64,000 bases of DNA from Bugula neritina (lineage: Eukaryota > Bryozoa > Gymnolaemata > Cheilostomatida > Bugulidae): the NCBI GenBank assembly GCA_964035545.1, contig OZ037767.1, positions 24,261,128 through 24,325,127 on the forward strand. The letters run 5' to 3'. The position numbers and the translations under genes are program-made. Of the stretch, positions 37,901 through 49,875 are shown in pieces (positions within the stretch are counted from its first letter, which is position 1; each line of letters opens with the position of its first letter). A model generated the notes under the pieces. The model saw only the letters and a program-made list of their open reading frames with translations, searched no databases and had not been told where the DNA came from.

Positions 37901-40047
37901 GAAGTTGCATTTAAGAACTTTAAAGTTCTTGTACTAACAACTAATATAGCTTTTCTTCTGGCCAGTGATGAGTTAATGTCAAATCTAGTCAAGCCAAATC
38001 ATTGGCCAACCAATCAAATCATGGTTCTGACCAATATTGAAAAAATGTTTCAAGACCATATGTCTGCTTCAACGGTGAACTTGACTTGAATTGACATGCA
38101 AATCTTGGAACATTCAGTAGGCTCATAAAGTGTCTCATAAAGTTTTATTACATTTTAAACTATTTTTATTATTTGGAATTTTACAAAAGTTTCAAAACAT
38201 GTCAAGGAAATGTTATTAAACCTTTCTTAAAGTGTTTTAAGTCACTTTAATAAAAATTTTCAAACAGGTCCAACAGACTTATTTTAAAATTAAACTCTAG
38301 CAAATTTCTGGACTTCAGAGTTTATTATGCTTATTTAAATCATATATTACTGAATATTTTTAAACTCACTCAAATACTCTAGAGTCTTGACATTGTTTAA
38401 TGAGATTCTAACCGACTCTTGTAGTATCGTAAGTTTCAACAATTGTGACAAATAAAACGGGCCACTACAGTGCATTATGCTTTAGGTACTAAATCATGAT
38501 GCTATATTTTAAAATATTCCATCATATCTTGGGGCTTCTATTAGAGTATACTATAAATGACATTTTTTGCCAAGTTCTGCAAAACACCTCTAATAGTCTA
38601 AGTTTTGTTTCATTACATATGGGTGGTGAAACATGGCCCATGTTATATTATGATGTGTACTACTCGTAGGTGGGCAAGATTACAGATTATGGTGGATTCT
38701 ATACTGACAGATTTCATAAACAGAGGTGTGTACAACAAGATCCGAGCATCTCATTCTGCTAAAAACATATCAGCTAACATCAAGACTCTGGCTAAGGAAT
38801 TAGGCTATTCCAAGAGGTAATACTTAGTATGTCAAACATTATATTTTAGACAACTTTGAACTCATAAAGCGTTCAAGATGACAAGCTGTGCATAAATATG
38901 ATATCAAACAAAATACTTATATATAACAAGTTGAACAGGGTGGGGAAGTATGTTTGTTCCCTATCTATAGCTACATTTAAAAAGTTGAAATCTAGGCTCT
39001 GTGAAAGTTGTTGTAGATAATTTTGCAGGAGCTGACAACTCATAAATATAACTAACCTCCCTGATTTTATTACAAATGCAATATTGGCTGAGTGACTTTT
39101 AAGCATCATTTGTATTTATATACTTTTCTATAAATTAAGTTCATAGCTGGAGTTAGTATTTTGCAATTTTAGAATCAAAGGTTTCCGTATTTTCCATATT
39201 CTAAAAGGACATCGCTATATTGCATCAAACACGCTGTTGCATGTTATTAACTAGGTAATCTTTTATAGATTTACTCTCATGACATCAAAAGTAATATTTT
39301 GAAGTAATAGGGTAAACATTTGGCTAAATAAAGTAATAATATAACTCATCAAACTTTATGACTAAGAAAGTTAAGCAAAGATAGGCAGTTATGAAACTTA
39401 TATATTATCGTTATGTAAACTTGATCTCAGAGTGTAAAATTGATTTAAGCTGTTGTCAAATAGCACTCAAATGACGCTGCCAGGTATAAGCCTAGGTTTT
39501 TGTTTTAACTAATTGTGTGTCTTGCTAATCAAGCATAATTGCGAATATAGGTTGTTGAAAAAGACTTGCTTCAAAATAATAAAGTAAAGCACAATGTAAT
39601 AACATTTTTTATTAATTTATTTGAAAATTTTTGTATTTAATAGCTATGGTATAAAAATTTGATCCCTTTAAAAAATGTAAAATTGGTACAAAATAATGAT
39701 TTTTTTCAAACTGTGACATATAATGAAGCCAAAATATGTTTTAAACAAAATGGACGCTATAGTATATGTATAGTGATTATACACCGAAATATATTGATAC
39801 AGTTTATATATACAATGAACTTATGTATAGCCTGTAATCATTGCAACTCTGATATAATATGTATACTCATAATATTGTTAGGTATAAAATGGTGGCCACT
39901 GTAGAGATTGGTCAGAACACGGGTCAAGAGTTCACCAGCTCTAGTAGATGTCTATGGAATACAGATCTCGATGGCTTTGTAACTTCTTATAAGAAGTGCC
40001 CAGCTGTGTTTATTGTCGCCACTTTGTATCTGGTGTACACAGACTGA
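34966..40047 (+). CDS. Tctex1-domain dynein light chain (DYNLT4/DYNLT5-like)
   Basis: Exons 34966-35024, 35703-35853, 36718-36920, 38670-38816, 39882-40047 (TGA): 726 nt, 241 residues, all junctions in frame. Residues 1-127 are a Ser/Arg-rich, low-complexity tail with SRSPLSSASRRRETLLPP and a four-His run. The Tctex1 domain follows from TYRLGPLSK to the end: a helix with IMVDSILTDFI, then RYKMVATVEIGQ, SSSRCLWNTDLDGF and a C-terminal ATLYLVYTD strand, the usual RYK/IGQ/SRCLW/VY signature. Tctex1 light chains dimerise and bind dynein intermediate chain; DYNLT4/5-type members with long N-terminal tails are mostly poorly characterised and several family members act in cilia. The small first exon was found by phase: it ends AG and joins A to give Arg-Lys-Arg. 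Which DYNLT orthologue this is cannot be settled by eye. Confidence 0.9.
35069..35225 (+). mobile_element. MITE family A, best-preserved copy
   Basis: A 157-bp element in intron 1 of the Tctex1 gene. Its first about 30 bases (GGTGTAGTAATGGAGAAATT and onward) pair with the reverse complement of its end (CATTTCTCCACTACTGCTCC). TA flanks both ends, the pattern of a Stowaway/Tc1-mariner-derived non-autonomous element. Confidence 0.75.
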
Positions 40048-41623
40048 GTGGTGATCAGTTATACATCTGTGATAATCGGCTTCAACGTATATTATAGTCT
40101 CAACACTTAAATATGTTATTATAATGAAACTGTAACATAAGCATGTAGATGTAATGTTATTGTTTTAAACTTTTTGTAGCTTTTAAAATTATTAAACTAC
40201 CGATTTACAAAATTGGAAAAATTTCCTCTCTCTTCTCTTGCATTCAAATCTATAGCTCAAAGTAATTCTTCACAGTAACAATATACTTAGGGACTAAACA
40301 CAAAAGTTTCCCAAGGTTTGCCATTACAGAACATTTGCTGCCGTCATTATATTTTCTATTTGCTATTGTTTGTCTGTTCAAAATGCTTGCTACACATGGA
40401 TGTGTGTGTGCGTGTGTGCATGTGTGCGTGTGTGTATAGTGTTAACTATTGCAAGCCTTATTAGTTATAGTTTTTTCTGTAACTGCTAATTGCTAAACCT
40501 AGACTTTTTAAACCTATTCTTCACATGTATAACATATAAGTTACGACTTGTCCCAGAACTAATTCCTACTCCAGACTGTTTTCTGAATTTGGGATATCTG
40601 ACTGATTACAGGCTCTCTCTAGGTAATATAGCTTTACTATACTAAATACTTGTATATAGAGTTTGTATATATTTTCATCTGTTGACCTGAAGACTGACGT
40701 ACTGCATGACAGTAGCATCAACGTATGCTCATCAGCAATTGTATTGATCACTGATAATCAATAATTACATAGTGATAGGCAGCCTAATGAACACTTCAAT
40801 TGTTTATATGGTGTTATTCCCACACCTTTTGTATAAGAATAAATAATAGTTCTACTATTACAACAATAGAAATCAATACAAACTTGATATTTATCTTCCC
40901 ACAAGAACATCATTGACGATAGTGTAATAATTATTATATAATCTATAATTACATCTCACTCACTGTGACCTTCAGCAATAAGTGACAATACATTTATATT
41001 CTGGTAGATGATTCTATACAATGTATTCTATTTCACTTTGTATCAACTACTTAAGGTCATAAGGCACAGGACTTAAATGACCTACCATTTCACACAATTA
41101 TAAACCATTTTAAACGTAATTAGTATCATTTCAGATGGCAACTGTTATACTTTGAAATTTATTTCAACAACATATCTCCTGGTAAGTTGTACTATACATT
41201 TTATTATAATCTAATAAGCTGATACAGATTGCAGATGTAAATGTATGATGCACTTTTTACATACAGTGTAGCCTACTATATTGTTTCAACATTGTTGAAA
41301 ACTATACTAGTGTGAAATAGCAAAGAATGAAATATTTATAAGAAAAAACACAACTGCCTAATCAAGCACAACTCCAAATTTTAGAGCCTATATAAGCCTA
41401 TCCACACCCAGTTTAAGTGGCAAGAGGCAAGCTATATACAATTGGCTTTGTAGCTCCCAGGCAGTTTCAATAATCGTAGATTACTTGCTACCTGTTGGTA
41501 CAAATCTGTAAGGATTTTGCTTCAGTGGGCACTTTGATTGCTTATGGAAAGATAAGTACAATTGCTATGCCCCTTTGTAGATCATCATAAATATAGTTAA
41601 TCTTAACTGTTGACAACAGTGGG
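40048..41623. other. Intergenic space, Tctex1 gene to LRRC74-type gene
   Basis: Tctex1 3' UTR with an ATTAAA near 40189, a GT microsatellite, then the upstream region of the LRRC74-type gene. No exon recognised. Confidence 0.5.
40399..40440. repeat. GT-rich microsatellite
   Basis: TGTGTGTGCGTGTGTGCATG-type dinucleotide run in the space between the Tctex1 and LRRC74-type genes. Confidence 0.75.
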
Positions 41624-42033
41624 ATGGCTCTGCAGCCTTATGTCCTCACAAGACTGTTGAATCAACGGGCGCGAATGAAGGCACCCTCACCTGAATTTCC
41701 CAGCCCACCCCCACAACTTCCTGACTGGGAGCCGGACAGTGATGCATATGATACAGATCTGGAAGAAGACACAGTAACCCAATCAAGTAAAGCCGAGTTT
41801 CAAGGTATTCAGTGTTTTGTTTCCATTCACTTGCATCTAGAAAAGCTCAACTAAATGTTGTGTATATAATTATAGCCTGCAGCATATTGTAATATTTTAC
41901 TAGTAAGTTGAAGCAATGCTGGATATAAATAAATGAACTTTTCCTGTTTGTGGTAACGCAGATTATTGGCTCTGTGAAATTGAATTTTTATATAACAACT
42001 TTGTCCTTTTGCCCATTCAGCAAGCCATCTATA

Positions 42034-42101
<68 letters not shown>

Positions 42102-45100
42102 TTATATATATATATATAATATATAATATATATGCACTAGATTGTGATGAATATGAATAAGAGCATATATTTGCGTTATACTTATATATCTGTACGTCTG
42201 CTGCAGAAAAGACCAGACTCGATACAGGAGTTGGTCTACTACTTTACAAAAAGATATGCAGTCAGATTGCATCACCCCCACAGTCTAGTATAGTAAATGG
42301 CTTGCCGGGTTCTGAAGTTAAAATACCTGGCAGAGAGATGGGGGCGGGTAATCTCACAGCCCTTATGTGTGCACTATTGGTAAGTGTCACTTAAGCTAAT
42401 TTATTAAATATAATAAATTGCTAAGTTTGCCATGACCTTTTACCAAGCAGTTCCTCTACTAAATTGTTGAATTATTATTTCCTTCTTTGGGGCATCGATT
42501 ATATCGATGAATAAATACTAGTGTGAAGCCTTCAGCCTTGTGATAGATTCTAAGAATAACCAATTAAGACAGCTCTACCTGCCAATTAAAGATGCTGTCT
42601 ACTAGTTCAAGGGCACTTGGTTTATTGGCAGGTCAAGTCCTGAAACTTAAGTGCTACAAGTATCATAGAGCAGGTGTATAATAATTGAAGACATGTTGAA
42701 CTTTATCTGTAATAATAATATGTTTCAGGCAAACACAAGACTTACTCAACTTGATCTAAGAGACAACCATCTTGGATATGAAGGTGGGAGAGAAATAGCC
42801 ACAGTTTTGCTTGTCAACAATTTTGTTACTCATTTGGTAAGTCATTATTGTAAGTAAGCCTAGGGCCACACTGTGCGTATTTTCGCATGCGAAAATTAAA
42901 ACCACGAGTAGAAAAGGTGTCCACTGTACGAGTTGCGAAAACATTCGCACTTGTCGCTCAGCATTCTGAACGCAAGTGCGATCGTCTCTGTCGTCGTCAC
43001 CTAATTGGTTGGTACTTATTTAGCGAGCGCAATTATTTTATTTTAGTGCTACATTCCAGTAAATTGCGTTTTATCGAAAGCGAGTGCGATTTAAAAATGA
43101 AAACTTCATTTATCCCGCACTTGTAGCCATAGCAACAAGGCGAACAGTAAAGTTAAACGCAAATATTATTGGCTAGTAGTTTTCCAATCTCACTGATGCT
43201 ACAGTGGACACCTTTGCTACTCGTGGTTTTAATTTTCGCATGCGAAAATACACACAGTGTGGCCCTAGGCTTAGTTTTTTAAAGTTACCTGATAACTTTA
43301 ACATAACTTAACACTGAGTTCTGTAATTCAATGGGAAAACTTTATTTGTCAATACATAATGTCCTTCAATTTTTTAAGCACAAAGAAAAGTATATGCATT
43401 ATGCAATGTAACTAAAATGACAAACTTTACTTCAAATCTCAACATAAAGTGCAGGAATATAATGAGTGACACAGCATGCATTTGAAACCTTTTTTATTTT
43501 TCTTTTGTGATACTTTTCTCTAGTAATAAATCTAATTTGTAAATTACATTTCTTTAGTAAATTCAAATGTTTATGATAAATAGTTCACTTTCTTTACTAG
43601 AATCTTTCTAGAAACGGGTTGGGTGCCACTGGAAACTCAGCATTTCTTGCCAAACTTTTTAGAAACAACAAGCTATTGCTCGAGGTCGACATATCAGGTA
43701 AAATCTATTTTACACAAAAATCTATTATTTTACACTTATATACGAATTTGAAGAAGCATTTGAAAACTTAAAGCTTATTTTGCCACAGGAATTGTTCAGA
43801 CATCTTATCATCTTCTTTAGTGTCCATGTAAATTTTAATATAATATTATAATGATCATAGTCATACTCATTGTCATACTATATAATTATAGGAATAATAT
43901 GAGCAGATCTGTTTTCATACCAAGTGCTACTGTTGTTAAACTCAATACAAAACACGTTACTATAAATTTTGTTGAATGACCAAATTATTTCATCTTACAT
44001 CCTTATATGATCCTATTATTTCATAAGACCTCATGTATTCTATATTCTAAAGTTTAAACGGTCTTAATTTTTAATTGCACTTTGTTACATAAATTTTACA
44101 TTTTGGCTGATAGAATCCTCACCGTTAAATACATAACCTAAAAATGGTATATCTACAATACAAAGTCATTAATTAAAGCGCTAGTAAAATTGCACAATAT
44201 GACCCTATAATTCCAAAATTACTACTTCTTCTTAGTATTGCTTTGCTACTTAATGCTTACTTTATTTTAGACAATAACTTTACTGATGAAGATGCAAAAT
44301 ATTTGGCTGCAGGGATTGAGGTAAGACAACTTCTTCTTTTCAAAACCTACACTTCAAACAGCATAAATTGTCTGCAGCAATTTAAATGGACTGTAATCTT
44401 TAAAGTGGGATAACATGGGGACATGCCTTTCGTGAGTTGTATTATAGAGTTATTTATTTATCTTGAAGTTGTGTGCACATGTAGCTGTTGGTACAAGGTG
44501 TGTCGCATGTCTACTGACCACTAGCCCATCACGTGACTGCAGTAGTCAGCCCACAGTACCAGCGTGATGTATGGCTATCATTTTGTATAGTACTGCTTCA
44601 TACTGAGAAATCTATGGCACACCAGATGGCCTATTGAATAACTCCTTTGATATTTCTTCTTCAGGCAAATGACTACATAGTTAAACTAAACCTAAGCCAC
44701 AACAACATCTGTGAAGATGGCGCTAGATACGTTGGTAAAGCTATTGCTGCCAATGATACTCTCGAAGACTTAGATCTCAGCTGGAATTCCATCAGAAGAA
44801 AGGGGGCGGTCACTATTTGCAAAGCTCTCAAGGTATCTAAGTCTATCTATAACCTTAGCTATTTTATGACATGGATGTGTTTTAGTTGTAAACTATTAAT
44901 AATGGTCACAAAGTTGTTTTTGAAACTTCTTAAAAACTATTTACTTAGCAATAACTATAAGCGAATAATCGAAGATTATGTAAACATGGTAAGATCTTGC
45001 AGAAATCCCAGTCAAGTTTAAAAAGTATCACGGGGCACATATCCTTCTCTTGTTTTATATAATTATATTTATAAAATAAAGTAAAATTAAACTATTTAAA

Positions 45101-48100
45101 TTAACCTTATATGTTCAATACTTGCTTCAGGAAAGGGTTGCAATTTCTATCAGTTTTATGCATCTATTATACTTTTATAATATATCTTATTCAGATGAAC
45201 TATTCTCTAAAGAAGCTGAATCTGTCATGGAATGGATTGTGTTATGAAGGAGCTCTGGCAGTCAGAGATGCATTGCGGACAAACAAGCACCTGCTAGAGA
45301 TTGACATCAGCAACAACAGAATAAACTGGGAAGGAGCTCAATTCCTGGCTGAAATGATCGAGAATAACTGCTATCTAGAAGTGCTCCGGGTATGTTGATT
45401 GTAAACTTTCAAATTTGCATATTGGCTATAGCCTTTGGAAAACCTGGTTCTATATCAGAGTATCTACTTCAATCACAGGCTGGGTGTAATCCGCTGACAA
45501 CCACAGGCTGTCTAGATATCATTGATGCAGTTTCAAGAAATGAAAACTCCGGGTTGACCCTTTTAGATCTCACAGTAAGTAATTAAGTTGTTACAGTTTT
45601 AATGTATAGTAGTGAAAATTTAAACTTCAACCTCATGCATTTTAAAGTGTTTTGCTTAGTTTTGCGTTATTGTATCTGCATTTTCTAAGAATAATGCTTA
45701 TTTGCTAAGCGAAATTGATTCTTTACATATTGAAGGACTTGAGAAAGTTGAAAATATATAATTTAGGATGTTCCTGTAATCAAGGATTTTGTATACATGA
45801 CTAAGAGAATTCAACAGGGGGGTACTAACATGCAGTTTATATATGGTGAAGTTGTCCCCCACCATGACGTACTTGGAGAGAGAAGTGGTAAGGCTATGCA
45901 CTACATTCATTTGCTGCATAGTCACATATTGTATAGTCACATATGTTGCAGTTAAGAGTTGTATAATGTGCTGCACTAATCAACTGCAGCTTTATAATGT
46001 GGTTGTCAAATGTATGCATGCAGTAGCCTATAAGCTATATTAATATTGCATTTCGAGATCGGGACGTGCTGTATAGCAACCTCAAATTAAAACATCATAT
46101 TATATAAATTGCCACTGTTTTTATTTAGGAAAAAAATATTGTATATAACTTTAACTATTTTTGCTGCTTCAAAGCAACATAGCACAGCAATATAATATTG
46201 TTTTTCTAAATTTATAAAAAATAGAAAAAGTAAAAAGTATCATATATAATAAATAATTGGCTAGCCACCCTTACAATTCTAGCTTGTATTTAAGAGCTCA
46301 ACCTGCATATTGGCGGTCATCAGTTTTCAGTAAAAGATACAAAATCTCATTATCTTCGTCTAAACTCTTTTTTCAGACCGCAAAATCCACCCGATGCAGA
46401 AGATAATCAACTACATGTATGAGAAGGAGATGAGACCCCTCGAGTTGCTGAGGAGTTTTGACAAAGACGGCAAATTTGTTGTCAGCGAAGATGAGTTTTT
46501 TGAGCGATTGTTGGTGAGTAGAAAAGTTACTTTAATTTTACAAATGCATCAGTTTAGATGGCAGTGCTGCTGTTCACAAAGTTATAAGCAGTTGAAATGT
46601 ACTTTTGAGTTGCTATATTTTATAATGATAGCTGCCTTAACCACATTTTTAAAGATGACAGTGCTACAGTTTATCAAGCAAGCCACTCAAAATGTACATT
46701 GGACAATGCATACGAGTTTAAAAAAAAGTTTTTACAAGTTGACAACATATATTAGATAATGATGTCTGCCTTTAACCTGATATGTGCATATTGACTTACA
46801 AAATATTTTCACCTATTGTCACTCTACAATAGCTTCATGTTTCAAATAAGTTTATTGTGTATTGAACTATAGTCTAAAGGAATTGATATCCGGAGCTGGG
46901 AGAGAGATGAACTCATGAGTTACATAACAGGTCAAGGTTATGGAGAGGGCAAAGGAATGGTTAACTACAAGTTAGTTTGTCAAACATGTCAATAAAATTT
47001 AAAAGCTACAGTAACTTTTTTAAAATATATAGAAAAATAATAATAAAACTCTCTAAAATCGATTTTTCTCTTATTATACTTATTCTTTTTGTAATTGCTA
47101 TCACCAACTGCATTTATGTGTATATGTACAGGCAACTTTACAAAGTATATATGCATTCTTGTCAAATTTTAACATGTGTAGTTTATATCTAAAATGCTTG
47201 TTCAAATTTAAGCAGCTTTCAACATTTTAGAATTGATTATAATGATGCATAGAACAATTATTCTATAAATTATAAAGTCAAAATCAGTTAAGCTACACAA
47301 GCTAAACTGTCAATTGACTACTATGACAAGCTTTCATGAAATCAAAATTTGCTTAAATGACAATTCATGTACTTTGAAAAGATTGTTGGCCTATATATAA
47401 TATAACACAACATACTAATATCAGAATTTGTAAATTGTTTGCAAATTGGTGTCTTTAAGATATATTAATAAAATTCCTAATGCAGTATTGATGTTTTAGA
47501 AAACTTGTGGAGAGTGTGTTTACTCAAATAGACACAGAGCGGAACTATAGGATCTCTCAAAGAGAACACAGCAAAGCTATGAGACTCTTTCATGAAAGAA
47601 TAATGCAAGCTGGTTTACCTCCATTGAATGTAGACTCAGCACTTGTACAGATTACTGGTAAGATGTTGGGCGTCTGTCACACCGTCCCTCAGCCATGACT
47701 ATGTTTAAAACGTTAAACTCCACATCAGAATTGTTTTGTTAAGTACATATATGTGAATATCTACATTTTGTAAATATAGGCTCAAAAAAAGGAAAACACT
47801 AGAGTGGAGAAATCAAAGGGGGTACAAGGGACAAAAGGAATGTAGTGTTGTGAAAACAATTTGAACATAATATAATATGTTCTCATATATTTCTAGGCAT
47901 AAAAGCCTCAGATCTTGAAAGAGATCCACAGTCAGTAGCCTTGCAATGTCTCTCGACTTCGTTACATGACAGGAAGTCCAACAGCTTCAGCTCAAAGATG
48001 GCTATGGCCAAGAACATACGAGTACCCAGTGACGTGAAACATGCAACTCCTCATGTTTCTAATTTTTCTAATTCAGTGAGTAGTTATACTATGGATATAG

Positions 48101-48454
48101 TTAGTAGTTATACTATTGGGGAACAGCAAATAAGTTTACGGAATGTTGGGCACAAAGCAATTTTTGATCTTTAGTGCATGCAAACTCTATAAGTTTACAC
48201 GTATGAACCGTATTAAATGCAATTCTCATGACAGTTACTTATATTAGTATATGATGAACTTACATTTACTCTTTCAAGACTTGATATATTATGCCGTCTT
48301 TTTTCAGCCTAGCTACGAAGACGTAGTTCCAGCTCGCCAACCAAGACCAGCTTCCAGAATACTGATGACATCTCCTTTAACTAGTATTAAGTCTAAGAGA
48401 GCCCCAACGGCTTCTCGGCGACGATCTAAAAGTGCTAAGGCTACACTTTCATAG
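41624..48454 (+). CDS. LRRC74: LRRC74-type leucine-rich-repeat protein with degenerate EF-hands
   Basis: Fourteen exons: 41624-41804, 42207-42379, 42729-42836, 43601-43697, 44271-44320, 44665-44832, 45195-45389, 45479-45574, 45767-45887, 46377-46513, 46873-46970, 47500-47657, 47897-48075, 48308-48454 (TAG). They total 1908 nt, 635 residues. An acidic, Pro-rich N-terminus leads into ribonuclease-inhibitor-type LRRs: LTQLDLRDNHLGYEGG, VTHLNLSRNGLGATG, LLLEVDISDNNFTDED, IVKLNLSHNNICEDGA, LEDLDLSWNSIRRKGA, LKKLNLSWNGLCYEGA, LLEIDISNNRINWEGA. The DLSWN repeat pair is characteristic of LRRC74A/B. Residues 425-436 (D425, D427, E436) and 486-497 (D486, E497) are EF-hand-like loops lacking the usual Gly at position 6, so calcium binding is uncertain. 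The Ser/Arg-rich tail ends RRRSKSAKATLS. AATAAA signals lie at 48530-48541. Human LRRC74A is shorter; the extra length is C-terminal. Function in the family is not established. Confidence 0.91.
42035..42135. repeat. (TA)n microsatellite
   Basis: Nearly pure TA dinucleotides with a few interruptions, in intron 1 of the LRRC74-type gene, about 70 bases before the exon 2 acceptor. Confidence 0.9.
42857..43271. mobile_element. MITE with 72-bp terminal inverted repeats (TA target site)
   Basis: A 415-bp element in intron 3 of the LRRC74-type gene. The first 72 bases (starting AGCCTAGGGCCACACTGTG) match the reverse complement of the last 72 with two mismatches. Each arm holds the palindrome TTTTCGCATGCGAAAA. 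Both sides have a TA dinucleotide (42855-42856, 43272-43273), as expected for Tc1/mariner-type insertion. The open frame at 42887-43126 lies inside it and has no transposase features, so the element is non-autonomous. Near identity of the arms points to recent insertion. Confidence 0.9.
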
Positions 48455-49875
48455 CCCCAGAATCCTATATTTCCAATGCTCCTCACAGCAAAGCCATTTA
48501 CAAATATTTAAATGCTACAGAAACTCTATAATAAAAATAAAGTTGGTAGGCTACTAAAGTGGAAAAATGCCATAATGCGGTTTTTAGCCGTGGAACTAAT
48601 AAAATAGTTACTGTTTTCAAATATCATATTTTAGAAATTAGCTTTGGTTATCCTTAGCAAAGAGTTTTACTGTTTTAAATTAATAATATACATAAACATT
48701 TCTTACTGTCTTTATGGCTAAATACTCTTTCAAATGCATTGTATTTCTATATTGTATTCATTATATATAGTCACTGGCTATGGTAAGTGTTATAAATGCA
48801 TATTGTGACACTTGATTGCCTTTTCCCGTACTCTGTATTTATGTACTTCCACGACAGCTTTGTACTTCTATATTTTTGTAATATGATATGAGTATATTTT
48901 TATACATATAATATACTAGCAGTTCAAGTTACAATTGATTTTTTCTGGTGTACATCAATAAGAAATAAAACTAGTCTTTCTTTAAATAAAACTAAACAAA
49001 ATATAGGTTAGATAGCTTTAAACTAACTTTGATTAATTTTGGCCTGCAGTGCCCCAACATGACCTATATGGAATCTTGTGTGAAAGAAATCTGTAAGCTA
49101 TGAAGGAAAGGAGTGTACTAGATACGCCACAATCATATTACATTAGAGTGGTATGACAAATCTTCATGAAAGTGTTGTCCAAGTGCGAGTGTTTTTTAAA
49201 TTTTCTTAAGTTGCCAATGTCAATTACTAGTTATCTGAAAAAATCTACCTTCCCCTCAATATCTCCACCTTCTTTATATGAACAATAACATTTCAATTGC
49301 ACTTCACTATTAGTTATCATAAATTTAATGAAACTGAATAATAATATTATATACAGTATAATATTTACAATGTATTATAACAACGTGAGATGTGGCATGT
49401 GCAATATTTTTGAAGGATGGCCGTGCAGCTATAATGTGTGCATATATACTAGTATGTTACGAGTTTCCTTTCACTCAGCTCTCTGAAATTATCATTCGCA
49501 TTTGACGTCACTTTCACTCACCATGTGCTAATTTTCCCATAAAAGATAAAATGAAAACCGATTAATGCTCAAACAAGAGGATTGAAATAATTAAAAATAA
49601 TTCTTCACAATTTACCAGTTTTTAATAAACAACTCCAAATTTGCTTCAACTTTTTGTATTAAATGTTACAAACTTTAGTATAAATCAGTTCTCAATGTGA
49701 CATTTCAATATTATAATATAACAATAAGTATATCAATATGTCTATGTAATTGTAAATTCATCAACAACACCCCCCTAGCTCCCCCTATTATGTCTTCATC
49801 TCACAAGTGGTCACATCATTATAGTTATAGGGTTGTGGCAGCTGATATGCAACTAGTTAATTCTTAAAGAGCAAC
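48455..49875. other. LRRC74-type 3' UTR and intergenic space
   Basis: Overlapping AATAAA signals at 48530-48541 mark the likely 3' end. I see nothing else up to the secreted-protein start at 49876. Confidence 0.5.

Noticed and set aside
42887-43126. 79-residue basic open frame
   Set aside because: Lies wholly inside the 415-bp MITE, includes part of its inverted repeat, and shows no transposase motif.
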